Source: Parcubacteria group bacterium LiPW_15 (lineage in GTDB: Bacteria; Patescibacteria; Paceibacteria; UBA6257; 2-01-FULL-56-20). From it: a stretch of DNA of 64,000 nt. Made by a program: the position numbers and the translations under genes. Each line of letters opens with the position of its first letter. The first letter of the stretch is position 1. The stretch covers positions 1-64,000 of the forward strand of contig VMER01000003.1 of the NCBI GenBank assembly GCA_007375645.1, read 5' to 3'. The notes beneath the pieces were generated by a model that made no database searches, was not told the origin of the DNA, and saw nothing but the letters and a program-made list of their open reading frames with translations. Positions 16,434-24,496 of the stretch are shown here, in pieces.

Positions 16434-18031
16434 GTTCTAACCTCGTTCAACATGTGGAGCCACATGGGATTTGCCACGTCTAAAGCGTGGCTTTTCTCTT
16501 TATTAGAGCCTTCATTGGGAGGTTCTAACCGTCCGATTTTTTGTTTTGATGAAGATGAGACGAGAATCATCGGCAGAAGCGCGGAATCCGTGTCAATGCT
16601 TATGTTTTTGTCCTTTAAGAGGAGGTTCGAACCAAGGGCGGATAAAATTACTTTTCTCGCGTGCTGGCCACGTTCCGTGAAGGCTTCTTTGGCATCGGTT
16701 GCGAATTTGAGCACGTTGTCTGCCGTCTGCAGCCAGCTGTCCACTCTGGCATCGGTGTCGTTCAAAAGCTCGTGCAGTTTTGCTTTTTCTTGATTGATCG
16801 TCGATTTCTTTCTTGCAAACTCTTCCTCGCTTATTTCCCCAGCTGCGCGCATATCTATAAGAGCGTCCAGTTTCCGCACACATGCTTCGTAATTTTTTTG
16901 CTGATTGGAGAGGATCGCATTGCGGTCAGCTGCCTCCCGACCGTTCTCGTTCTGCAACCACTTCATGGCCCAGCCGTGGAATTCTTCCGGTGGCCGGACT
17001 TTAGCGAGTGTGCCGGTGATCTGCTTTTCCATTTCTTTCACTTCTATGCATTTCTGAGTGCACGGACCTTTGCGTTTCGTGCAGTGATAGTAAGTGTAGT
17101 GATGAACGTTGCCGTTCTTATTTTTCTTTGTCTTATTCTCGGCCGTGACCATGCATCCACACTCACCACACCGGATCATGCCGGTGTAGGCAAAGGAATG
17201 CGCTTCTGGCTTCGGTTTACTGCCACGGCCCAGGAGTACCTGAACGCGATCATATTCATCGCGCGTGATCATCGGCTCGTGCTTGCCCTTGTGCCAGTTG
17301 CCCGATCCGGCCGGCCATTCAAACCATCCGTAGTAGAATGAGTTGTAAAGCACGCGATAAAATCCGCTTCGGGCCAGTTTCTTTAAACCCCACTGATTGA
17401 CGGCAATTTCGTGGACGCGTGGCGCGGTATATGTGCCGCTCAAAATCATATTGAACATTTTTCGGATAATCGGAAACATCTTTGGGTCTTTGCGGATCGT
17501 CTTAAAGCCTTTCATCTTATCCGGCGTGTTCATATAGCCGATCGGAGCAACACCGGGATGCCAGCCCATTTCTACTTTGCGTCTTAAGCCTCGTTTTACA
17601 TCCACGCCTTTGTTGTCGTTTTCAAGCTTGGCTTGGCTACACAAAAGGTTTAGTAAAAACTTATCGTTTGGAGAATTCTTAAATGCCTGTCCGGGTGTTC
17701 GGATTTCGAGAAGTTTATTCTGGTCCATAAGGTAGACCAGGTAGCCGGTGTCCACGGAATTACGTGAGAGCCGGTTCGGATGCCACGCAACAATGCCCTC
17801 CGCTTCACCTTTCTCTATTCGTTTTATCATCGCGTTGAAGATCTCCCGGCCCGGTGCTTTGGCTGAGTAGGATTCTTCGAGACGCTCCACAATCTGAAGC
17901 TTTTCCCGTTTTGCGAGTGCTTCCAATTCGCTCTTTTGCGAGTCAATCGAAAGGACCTGTCTGTCTTCTTGTTCTGAAGATTTTCGAGCGTAGAGGAAGT
18001 ACTTGAGTCTTGGTTGTACTTCCTGGTTCAT
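16394..18031 (-). CDS. Large serine recombinase of E2
   Basis: 545 residues. Resolvase domain with YARKSSEQ, catalytic Ser at about 18, and WHPNRLSRN near 90; Recombinase domain; zinc ribbon CGECGCMV...CTKRKGPC; coiled coil about 370-420. Closely parallel in layout to recombinase 1 but clearly different in sequence. The C-terminus reads NPMWLHMLNEVRTYA, then Leu-Arg in the att core, then GEPVNSGK encoded by E1 DNA. In an excised E2 circle the frame continues instead into the 46-codon orphan frame at 32006-31866. Its ATG is one base from the stop of the upstream gene, so it ends an operon. Confidence 0.93.
   Translation of the reverse strand: MNQEVQPRLKYFLYARKSSEQEDRQVLSIDSQKSELEALAKREKLQIVERLEESYSAKAPGREIFNAMIKRIEKGEAEGIVAWHPNRLSRNSVDTGYLVYLMDQNKLLEIRTPGQAFKNSPNDKFLLNLLCSQAKLENDNKGVDVKRGLRRKVEMGWHPGVAPIGYMNTPDKMKGFKTIRKDPKMFPIIRKMFNMILSGTYTAPRVHEIAVNQWGLKKLARSGFYRVLYNSFYYGWFEWPAGSGNWHKGKHEPMITRDEYDRVQVLLGRGSKPKPEAHSFAYTGMIRCGECGCMVTAENKTKKNKNGNVHHYTYYHCTKRKGPCTQKCIEVKEMEKQITGTLAKVRPPEEFHGWAMKWLQNENGREAADRNAILSNQQKNYEACVRKLDALIDMRAAGEISEEEFARKKSTINQEKAKLHELLNDTDARVDSWLQTADNVLKFATDAKEAFTERGQHARKVILSALGSNLLLKDKNISIDTDSALLPMILVSSSSKQKIGRLEPPNEGSNKEKSHALDVANPMWLHMLNEVRTYALRGEPVNSGK
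16420..16427 (+). other. Central att site between E1 and E2
   Basis: CTCGGAG at 16420-16426 matches 32000-32006 at the right end (7 of 7) and shares CGGAG with the tRNA-Asn site. It covers Leu-Arg codons near the 3' end of recombinase 2, the same phase as in recombinase 1. Confidence 0.62.
16451..16491 (+). terminator. Two palindromes antisense to the recombinase 2 C-terminus
   Basis: CATGTGGAGCCACATG (16451-16466, perfect) and GCCACG-TCTAAAG-CGTGGC (16473-16491) followed by TTTTCTCTTT on the plus strand. The second can terminate the plus-strand HEPN-like gene; both lie 25-70 bp inside the element, like the palindrome in E1. Confidence 0.5.
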
Positions 18032-18032
18032 A

Positions 18033-18896
18033 TTAGTTTTGGAACAAGTCGGTGGTGTTCAGATAGTAAATCAGTTTACCGCCACTTGATATTATGATTC
18101 TGGCAATCGGGTGCTGCCACGGATCGCCGGTCAGTCCGTCCGGCAGTGAGGCGTTTTTGTCTTCCCATTGCCATTCATTGGCAGCCGGGTTTGCTGCGCC
18201 TGGTTTGCTTGAGATGTATTTAAGCTGGATGTCGGAGCGAAGCATGAATTTTGTGTGTTCCGGGTCTCTGCCGAAATAAGCGAAGGCAATTTGTTCGATT
18301 TCAGCTTTGGTCTTCAGCGGAGTTTCCAGCGATCCGTTACCAGGGCAATTACCTGGCGTGGTAGCGTTGCGTTCTATCGGATAGACAATTCCGATTTCCA
18401 CGACCTGATTCGTTTTTTGCGTTACCTGATATTGATAAACTTCGCAGCGGTCGTTGATGTAATCTGTTTGCTGGAAGATATAGACCGGCCGGTCCCATTC
18501 TTCGGGATTGTCGGCCGTAAATCCGCCGTCGTTCTGTTTAACGTTGCTTAAGACGGCAAAGTTCGATGGATGATTATTTTGTCCGGTGTATTGCAACTCA
18601 AGATTCGGTTCTCCCATGAACGTCTGAATTGCTTGCTCGGCTTTCACAAGCTCTGTTTGGCTTGGAGGGTTGTCGTTTACAAAAATCCTGCCGTCCGGAG
18701 TTTTGCACTGATCTGGATAATGCTTAACGATCGGGTAACCGGCCTCAGAGCATTGCTCGAATGTCGTAATTGAGGCTACGTCTGCATTCGTGCCTCCGCG
18801 CGGTGCTTTGTTTCCTAGAAGGTAATAAACCCCGAATCCTGCCCCAAAGACCGCTACAAGGGCGATTACGGTGGTTATTTTGGCTTTGTTTGTCAT
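18033..18896 (-). CDS. Membrane-anchored extracellular protein of E2
   Basis: 287 residues: one N-terminal transmembrane helix (about 8-28), then an extracytoplasmic part. Residues about 42-75 contain TTFEQCSEAGYPIV...DQCKTPDGRIF, a two-Cys motif that recurs in small CPR surface proteins and also, in variant form, in the chromosomal gene at 36994-37278. The rest (about 80-287) has scattered Cys and Trp and no recognised family. It directly precedes recombinase 2 in the same operon, with one base between stop and start. Confidence 0.75.
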   Translation of the reverse strand: MTNKAKITTVIALVAVFGAGFGVYYLLGNKAPRGGTNADVASITTFEQCSEAGYPIVKHYPDQCKTPDGRIFVNDNPPSQTELVKAEQAIQTFMGEPNLELQYTGQNNHPSNFAVLSNVKQNDGGFTADNPEEWDRPVYIFQQTDYINDRCEVYQYQVTQKTNQVVEIGIVYPIERNATTPGNCPGNGSLETPLKTKAEIEQIAFAYFGRDPEHTKFMLRSDIQLKYISSKPGAANPAANEWQWEDKNASLPDGLTGDPWQHPIARIIISSGGKLIYYLNTTDLFQN

Positions 18897-19063
18897 ATGA
18901 TTGTTTTCATTAATTATTTAGTCGACCTAAGCACAACATGGTCCTAAGGTCGAAAGAAGTCAAACACTTGATTACTTACATTTTACGCCTTTATTTACAG
19001 GTTGGGTATCTATTCTTGTGTCGATTTTGTCCTCCTTTTATCCGGTTGTCTTCTCAAAAATCT

Positions 19064-19092
19064 GCCCAAGTTTCACCCAAGCTTTGCCCAAC
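19064..19092 (-). repeat. Three short direct repeats, iteron-like
   Basis: On the minus strand TTGGGC, TTGGGT, TTGGGC occur at exact 11-bp spacing, one helical turn, in the 284-bp gap between the winged-helix gene and the membrane-anchored gene. An inverted repeat TCGACCT...AGGTCGA lies nearby at about 18921-18955. This could be a binding array for the winged-helix protein; three 5-6 bp repeats are weak evidence. Confidence 0.3.
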
Positions 19093-19180
19093 CCCTATTT
19101 TTTAATTTTTGACGAGCTATCTTGCTTTATTTAAGCTTTATTATTATTTCTTTCTTACTCAATCTTTATTACTAAGTGCT

Positions 19181-19621
19181 TCATGGTGGACCTGGGCCAT
19201 GATTCTCTAAGACACCTGACCGTGCTTCATTATGAACCCCGGCAGATTGGAGAAGTCTGGGGTTGAGGCGATACAAAGTTCCGGCCCACCGGCCGCGCTC
19301 CGATGTTCCTGGTCTAGTTTCTATTAGCCCAAGACCGGCAAGTTTCTTTCTAACCCGGCGGCATGTTGATCTGCTGAACCCGAACGAAGCGAACCCGCGC
19401 TCCTTGTCTTCGCGCGTGGTAAACAATCGGTCGGTATGCCAAAACCAGCCGTCTGCATTTGCATAGCGGTTTGAGAGATGGCAGATAACCATGAGAAAAT
19501 CCCGCTCGGCGTGCGTGAGCGAATTCTTCAGCTGGTCGTCATCGAAGACCAGGTGAGGAGCTGGAAAGAAATTTAAGCTTTTACCACGTGTTGTCCGGTT
19601 CGGTTTGTTCATATGATTCAC
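19181..19621 (-). CDS. Winged-helix protein, replication-initiator-like
   Basis: 146 residues. Residues about 30-125 form a winged-helix layout: LTHAERDFLMVICHLSNRYA, then the recognition-helix region FGFSRSTCRRVRKKLAGLGL, then a wing IETRPG...TLYRL. This matches N-terminal domains of plasmid and phage replication proteins (DnaD/RepA/O type), which sort replication genes on mobile elements. A second ATG three codons in (19612) is equally possible. It overlaps the SpoVG-like gene by 40 bp. Replication initiator or transcription factor are both open. Confidence 0.6.
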   Translation of the reverse strand: MNHMNKPNRTTRGKSLNFFPAPHLVFDDDQLKNSLTHAERDFLMVICHLSNRYANADGWFWHTDRLFTTREDKERGFASFGFSRSTCRRVRKKLAGLGLIETRPGTSERGRWAGTLYRLNPRLLQSAGVHNEARSGVLENHGPGPP

Positions 19622-19889
19622 TAAATATTTCAGCTACTTTTTCACTGACGGCTTTTTCGACCAGGACGCCGACTTCGTGGTTAATTGGATGAAAAATATT
19701 AATGTTTTGTCCGGCCACTTTGCGCGTTGGGTACACAAGCCGGTATCCGCCCTCACGTCTGGAGAACACGGCCACCGATCCCATCCAGAATTTACTGTCC
19801 AGAACAAACGAAACAAACCCAAGGAGGCCGTCCTGGGGTTTAACCGGGTAGAACTGTATTTCGCTAATTGTGGTTGGTGCTGAGGTCAT
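19581..19889 (-). CDS. SpoVG-family protein
   Basis: 102 residues resembling the SpoVG family: ISEIQFYPVKPQDGLLGFVS, then VLDSKFWMGSVAVF, then RLVYPTRKVAGQNINIFHPIN, in the same order as SpoVG strands (YPSRK, DIAHPIN). SpoVG proteins bind DNA and RNA and act as global regulators in Gram-positives and Borrelia; relatives are frequent on mobile elements of CPR bacteria. It lies between the small YG-x-LS gene and the winged-helix gene and overlaps both, so the three are co-translated. Confidence 0.78.
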   Translation of the reverse strand: MTSAPTTISEIQFYPVKPQDGLLGFVSFVLDSKFWMGSVAVFSRREGGYRLVYPTRKVAGQNINIFHPINHEVGVLVEKAVSEKVAEIFSESYEQTEPDNTW

Positions 19890-20064
19890 GGCTTTTCACT
19901 ACTTTTTCTTTGAAATCGTCTATATTCGGCTCACCCATGTAGGTGATCTTGTAGAGCTTGAAAAGATTATTCGCGCGCAAAGCAGCCTCCTCATCGGAGA
20001 GCTTCACGCCGTAGCGTTTTTCGTAAAGCGTTTTAAATTCTTCGATTGCTTCTTGGGGCAACAT
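19864..20064 (-). CDS. Small helical protein of E2 (YG-x-LS family)
   Basis: 66 residues: LPQEAIEEFKTLYEKRYG, VKLSDEEA, then a helix rich in Leu (LRANNLFKLYKI). It shares its layout with the E1 protein at 9555-9779 and I take them as one family. The ATG follows immediately on a hairpin (20068-20098), so ribosome access may be controlled by that structure; no free Shine-Dalgarno is seen. First gene of the E2 minus-strand operon that ends with recombinase 2. Confidence 0.72.
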   Translation of the reverse strand: MLPQEAIEEFKTLYEKRYGVKLSDEEAALRANNLFKLYKITYMGEPNIDDFKEKVVKSHDLSTNHN

Positions 20065-20067
20065 AAA

Positions 20068-20098
20068 AGGCTGGCCCCTGCCGGGAGCTAGCCTTTAT
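20068..20098 (-). promoter_or_regulatory. Hairpin abutting the start codon of the small E2 gene
   Basis: AAAGGCTAGC...GCCAGCCTTT, nearly perfect 10-bp stem ending two bases before the ATG at 20064. It may be a translational gate or a terminator for transcripts of either strand. Confidence 0.5.
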
Positions 20099-20163
20099 CT
20101 GTCTAATCAAATTCGTCAGTCTAATCGAGGCACCTTAGCCTCAGAGGGAAATTATTTATCAGC

Positions 20164-20302
20164 AGAGCTAGTTGGAAAACAAAAAACGGGACCACGACTC
20201 TTGTCATCAAATGCACACGCCGAATGGCAGTGCCGATAACAGTAGTCGTAGTCCCGTCGCGTTTAGACTGAGAATTCAGTCGCCGTCAGACCAACTAACT
20301 CT
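20164..20302 (-). ncRNA. Structured region of E2, possible small RNA or origin
   Basis: A 12-bp outer inverted repeat (AGAGTTAGTTGG with CCAACTAGCTCT, one G-U) encloses GACTGA-ATTC-TCAGTC and a long hairpin GGGACTACGAC...GTCGTGGTCCC whose 3' side is followed by GTTTTTTG (minus strand, about 20188-20262). The position upstream of the YG-x-LS gene and the final hairpin plus U tract match the E1 region at 9855-10110. No ORF fits. Confidence 0.5.
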
Positions 20303-20371
20303 GATGTATTTATTTTAGCCGATCCGGAAAAATGCTGCAAGACCCGTTCGCTGTGGACAAGAAATTGTCTG

Positions 20372-20388
20372 ACAAATTCTAATGACAA
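20372..20388. promoter_or_regulatory. Operator-like palindrome
   Basis: AAATTGTC-T-GACAAATT, a near-perfect inverted repeat just upstream of the promoter of the HTH gene; a further GACAA half-site follows at about 20394. Confidence 0.45.
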
Positions 20389-20391
20389 CTT

Positions 20392-20420
20392 TTGCCATTT
20401 TTGCCATAAAGCGATACAAT
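20392..20420 (+). promoter_or_regulatory. Promoter of the type III RM operon
   Basis: TTGCCA (20392-20397), 17 bp, TACAAT (20415-20420), 17 bp before the ATG at 20438. It would drive the 10-kb defence operon. Confidence 0.6.
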
Positions 20421-20437
20421 ACCAATAAGGATTTATT

Positions 20438-20638
20438 ATGCCAAACAAACCAGCCGAAAAACTTTTAACCATTGAAGAAGTCGCAGAGATTCTTCGAGTT
20501 AGTACCCGCTCGGTGAACCGCTATATCGAATTGGGAAAACTTAAGGCATCCAAGATTGGTGTATGGCGAATAAAAGAATCTGACCTGAACGCTTTCTTGG
20601 AAGATACAAGCAATATCAAACCCAAAAAGAAGAAATAA
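20438..20638 (+). CDS. Excisionase-type helix-turn-helix protein
   Basis: 66 residues of the MerR-like excisionase/HTH_17 type: LTIEEVAEILRVSTRSVNRYIELGKL...IKESDLNAFL. Such proteins bind DNA as regulators or recombination directionality factors. Start ATG with AAGGA ten bases before. It is the first gene of the plus-strand operon, three bases before mod, with a palindrome upstream that could be its operator. Control of the methylase operon is the more likely role, although a directionality factor for the E2 recombinase cannot be excluded. Confidence 0.85.
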   Translation: MPNKPAEKLLTIEEVAEILRVSTRSVNRYIELGKLKASKIGVWRIKESDLNAFLEDTSNIKPKKKK

Positions 20639-20641
20639 TTT

Positions 20642-22210
20642 ATGCCAACACTAAACTGGATCGGAAAAGAAGCGGTAACAAACCACGACAAAGAGGTTCC
20701 TTTTAAATTGCTTAAAAAAGTTAAGACCGCTTCGGCTGGTGACAACTCTCAAAATCTAATTATTCATGGTGATAACCTGGAGGCATTGAAAGCTTTGATG
20801 CCTTATTATGTCGGCCAGGTTAAGTGTATTTATATCGATCCTCCTTACAACACTGGTAACGAAGGCTGGATTTACAACGACAAAGTTAATTCTCCCAAAA
20901 TTAAGCAGTGGCTAGGCAAGGTGGTCGGCCGCGAATCAGAAGATCTGACGCGCCACGATAAATGGCTATGCATGATGCATCCTCGCCTAAAACTTCTACG
21001 GGACTTGCTTGCTGAAGATGGTGCAATTTTTGTATCAATCGATGACAACGAACAACACAATTTAAGATCACTGCTTAATGAAATTTTTGAGGAGAAAAAC
21101 TTTGTTACAAATATCATTTGGCAAAAGAAGTACTCACCACAAAATGACGCCAAGTATTTCTCCGACATGCACGACTTCATAGTTGTTTATGCGAAGCATA
21201 AGAATAAAGGAGCAGAAAAGCATGGATGGATAAGAAATTTAATATCCCGAACTGAGCGTCAAAATGCCAGATACAAAAATCCAGATAATGATCCTCGTGG
21301 TCCGTGGAAACCGGCCGATCTTTCAGTAAAAACTTATTCAAAGGCCTATGATTACCCAATCACTACTCCTAGTGGCAGAGTAGTTAATCCTCCCAATGGA
21401 CGATCGTGGTCTACGTCGAAAGAAAATTTTGAGGCATGGAGAAATGATAATCGTGTATGGTTCGGAAAGAATGGAAAGAATGTTCCCTCTGTAAAAATAT
21501 ACCTTTCAGAAGTCCAAGGTGGTACAGTTCCTCTATCCATTTGGTTAAGAGATGAGGTTGGAGATAATCAAGAAGCCAAGCAAGAGATTAAAGAATTATT
21601 AGGTACTGAAAATTTTCCTTTTGATACACCTAAGCCGGTACGTTTAATAAAACGTATTTTGCAGCTTACAACTAATGAAGACTCCTTAGTCATTGATTCC
21701 TTTGCCGGTTCAGGTACTACCGGCCATGCCGTTTTAGATTTGAACAAAGAAGACGGAGGGAATCGTAAATTTATTATGGTTGAAATGGAAGATAAGGTTG
21801 CAAAAGATATTACAGCCGAGCGAGTTAAGCGTGCAATCAAGAAATACGGTTTTAAAGAAGGTTTTGAGTACTGCGAATTAGACAAGCCCCTTTTTAACGA
21901 GCACGGCCAGATTGAAGATACTTGTGACTTTCGTCAGTTCGCCACTTATATTTACTTCACCGAAACTCAAACCAACATCGATCCGAAGAAAATTGACGAG
22001 AATTATATCGGTGAACTTGGGACCACTGAGTATTACTTGCTTTATAAGGGCAAGAATAAAAACGATTTGAATAAATCATTTCTAAAGAAAATCAAAAAGA
22101 CTGAGAACAAAAAGGTCATCTATGCGGACCGATGCCTGATTGACGACGAGACGCTTGCCAAGCACAACGTCGCGTTCAAGCAGATCCCTTACGAAGTAAA
22201 AGTATATTAA
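20642..22210 (+). CDS. mod: Type III restriction-modification methyltransferase Mod
   Basis: 522 residues, beta-class N6-adenine methyltransferase. Catalytic motif DPPY at 66-69 (YIDPPYNTGNEG) precedes the AdoMet-binding motif FAGSGTTG at 354-361, the order typical of type III Mod and its relatives. The variable region about 190-310 should hold the target recognition domain. It protects DNA by hemi-methylating the site read by the Mod-Res complex. Five bases separate it from res. The target sequence cannot be inferred. Confidence 0.93.
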   Translation: MPTLNWIGKEAVTNHDKEVPFKLLKKVKTASAGDNSQNLIIHGDNLEALKALMPYYVGQVKCIYIDPPYNTGNEGWIYNDKVNSPKIKQWLGKVVGRESEDLTRHDKWLCMMHPRLKLLRDLLAEDGAIFVSIDDNEQHNLRSLLNEIFEEKNFVTNIIWQKKYSPQNDAKYFSDMHDFIVVYAKHKNKGAEKHGWIRNLISRTERQNARYKNPDNDPRGPWKPADLSVKTYSKAYDYPITTPSGRVVNPPNGRSWSTSKENFEAWRNDNRVWFGKNGKNVPSVKIYLSEVQGGTVPLSIWLRDEVGDNQEAKQEIKELLGTENFPFDTPKPVRLIKRILQLTTNEDSLVIDSFAGSGTTGHAVLDLNKEDGGNRKFIMVEMEDKVAKDITAERVKRAIKKYGFKEGFEYCELDKPLFNEHGQIEDTCDFRQFATYIYFTETQTNIDPKKIDENYIGELGTTEYYLLYKGKNKNDLNKSFLKKIKKTENKKVIYADRCLIDDETLAKHNVAFKQIPYEVKVY

Positions 22211-22214
22211 AACT

Positions 22215-24482
22215 ATGGAACTCAAACGCTATCAAAAAACTACACTGGAAACGCTCGAGCAGTTCTTGAAGGAATTGCACAAGGCCGGTCTGAAATACGC
22301 TTTCATGGGCATTACCGAGAAGCCCTATCGTGCTGAGGCATTCGGCGAAGTTCCATTTGTATGCATCAAGATACCTACCGGTGGCGGTAAGACTTTGGTT
22401 GGTTGCCATGCGGTAGAAAAGGTTATGAGCGGAGCCTTGCAGAATAAGCTCGATCGCGGCATCGTGCTGTGGTTTACGCCGTCCGAAGCAATCAAAACTC
22501 AGACGCTAAAGAAGTTTAAAGATCGCAAAGACCCACATCGAAGAGTGCTTGATGAGGCGTTCGATAATAGCGTTAAGATTTTTTCAAACGAAGAAGCTTT
22601 ATCTATCCGCAAAGCTGACGTTGCCGATAATCTTTGCATTGTTGTTGCCAGCCTTGAGGCATTCCGCAAAGAGAAGTCTTTGCAAAACAAATATAAAGTC
22701 TACCAAGAGAACGGCGCGCTTTTGGATCATTTTGAACATATTGAGGAACCGGATTTCCTTGAACGAGATAGCGAAGGCACGGTTATAAATTCACTGGCTA
22801 ACGTGGTCCGGTTAAGTAATCCGCTAGTGGTAATTGACGAAGGACACAAGACAGCAACTAAGCTTTCTATCGATTTCCTCAAAGACTTAAACCCAAGTTT
22901 TATTGTTGAATACACTGCCACCCCACGAGATAACAGTAATATTCTTGTTGAAATTCATGCTTCTGAACTTAAGGACGAGCAGATGGTAAAGATTCCTATC
23001 GTTCTTGAGAGCGCAGCTCAATGGCAAAATGCTCTGACAAGAGGTATTGAAAAGCGAATAGAGTTGGAAAAGGACGCAAAGAAAATTAAGGGCGAATATA
23101 TCCGGCCGATCGCACTTCTCCAAGCACAGCCCAAAAATAAGGACGGCAATACCATCACTGTTGAACACATAAAAGAGTTTTTGATTGAGCGAAAAATCCC
23201 AACCGAACAAATCGCTATCAAAACTTCAGAAAAGAACGAGCTGGAAGGAGTTGATCTTTTTAGCAGGAGCAGTGATATCCGTTATATCATCACGGTGAAT
23301 GCTCTGGCCGAAGGTTGGGATTGTTCTTTTGCTTATGTACTAGTTTCCGTTGCCAACCTTGGTTCAAAGATTGCTGTTGAGCAGATTATCGGACGCATTA
23401 TCCGTCTGCCATATGCAAAGAAAAAAGCTAACGAAGACTTTAATAGAAGTTATGTTTTTGCATCAGCCAGGAATTTTAATGAGGCGGCAGAGCAGATTAT
23501 TTCCGGCCTGGAAAGCAACGGTTATAGCCGATCAGACATTATCGGGGCCGATAAGAAGGATACCTCTTACGAATTAGAAGCGAAGAAGGCTATCTTAGAT
23601 ACGCTGAAGGTGCCGATGATGGCCTTGGACGGCGATCAATTAACTTTTGAAGATTTGGTTGGGAGCGACTTCGAGCTTTCAAAACAGGATTATAAATTTG
23701 AATTTCAAATCCATTACGATAACGACGGACGCGCCATTATTGATATCAAGAACGAAGACGAATGGATGCGTGGAAAGCAGATGTTTTTGAAACTTAATTA
23801 CTCTGACAAGAACTTTACAAAGAATGAACTGGTGCAGTGGCTGGATAAGAAGCTACGTTTTCCTCTTTTGGAAAAATCGGACAAAGTCGGTTTCCTCGAT
23901 AAAGCCATTGATTATCAGCTCAAGTCTCACACGCTTTCTGAGCTATCAGTCAATCGTTATGTCTTGGCCGACCGGCTAAGCGAAGTGATTAATGGCATTT
24001 TGGAAGAATATGCCAAGGAACGCTTCGATTCGCTTTTGCAGAAAAAGAAAATCACTACAGAACCGTTCGACGCTTTCCCGGCCACCATTACTCTCAAACA
24101 AGCTATACCGCAGGAGTTTAATAGGAATTACTACGAAAAGACAGATAAACTCAACCGCGAAGAGCTTGAGTTCGTCCAGCGTCTCGATCTCGACACACTT
24201 TCTAATATTAAATATTGGGTTCGCAGCCGTGAGAAGATTGATCCGTTTTACATTCAGGGCTGGAAACGCGGAAAGTTTTATCCAGACTTTGTTGCTGTAA
24301 CCAAAAAAGGAAATATTATCGCCCTCGAATGGAAAGGTGCGGATCGCGTAAGCAATGAAGATACTGCTTATAAAGTTAAGATTGGCGAGATTTGGTCGAA
24401 TCTTGGAGGCAACAAACTGCACTTCTTCTTGGTGCATACCGGCAACGTAGAAGAAGTTCTAAAAGAAATAAAAGAGCTGTAA
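22215..24482 (+). CDS. res: Type III restriction enzyme Res subunit
   Basis: 755 residues, SF2 helicase/ATPase with C-terminal nuclease. Walker A IPTGGGKT at 53-60, motif II VIDEGH at 206-211, EYTATPRD as motif III near 232, motif VI region QIIGRIIRLPYA near 395. The C-terminal PD-(D/E)XK site is FYPDFVAV...ALEWKG (about 690-715, D...EWK). Works with Mod: translocation or sliding from two unmethylated head-to-head sites, then cleavage. All key motifs are intact, so the system is probably active. Confidence 0.93.
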   Translation: MELKRYQKTTLETLEQFLKELHKAGLKYAFMGITEKPYRAEAFGEVPFVCIKIPTGGGKTLVGCHAVEKVMSGALQNKLDRGIVLWFTPSEAIKTQTLKKFKDRKDPHRRVLDEAFDNSVKIFSNEEALSIRKADVADNLCIVVASLEAFRKEKSLQNKYKVYQENGALLDHFEHIEEPDFLERDSEGTVINSLANVVRLSNPLVVIDEGHKTATKLSIDFLKDLNPSFIVEYTATPRDNSNILVEIHASELKDEQMVKIPIVLESAAQWQNALTRGIEKRIELEKDAKKIKGEYIRPIALLQAQPKNKDGNTITVEHIKEFLIERKIPTEQIAIKTSEKNELEGVDLFSRSSDIRYIITVNALAEGWDCSFAYVLVSVANLGSKIAVEQIIGRIIRLPYAKKKANEDFNRSYVFASARNFNEAAEQIISGLESNGYSRSDIIGADKKDTSYELEAKKAILDTLKVPMMALDGDQLTFEDLVGSDFELSKQDYKFEFQIHYDNDGRAIIDIKNEDEWMRGKQMFLKLNYSDKNFTKNELVQWLDKKLRFPLLEKSDKVGFLDKAIDYQLKSHTLSELSVNRYVLADRLSEVINGILEEYAKERFDSLLQKKKITTEPFDAFPATITLKQAIPQEFNRNYYEKTDKLNREELEFVQRLDLDTLSNIKYWVRSREKIDPFYIQGWKRGKFYPDFVAVTKKGNIIALEWKGADRVSNEDTAYKVKIGEIWSNLGGNKLHFFLVHTGNVEEVLKEIKEL

Positions 24483-24496
24483 ATTATGGAATATTT

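Noticed and set aside
16661..17341. 226-codon plus-strand ORF
   Set aside because: Antisense to recombinase 2, whose domains are all identifiable.
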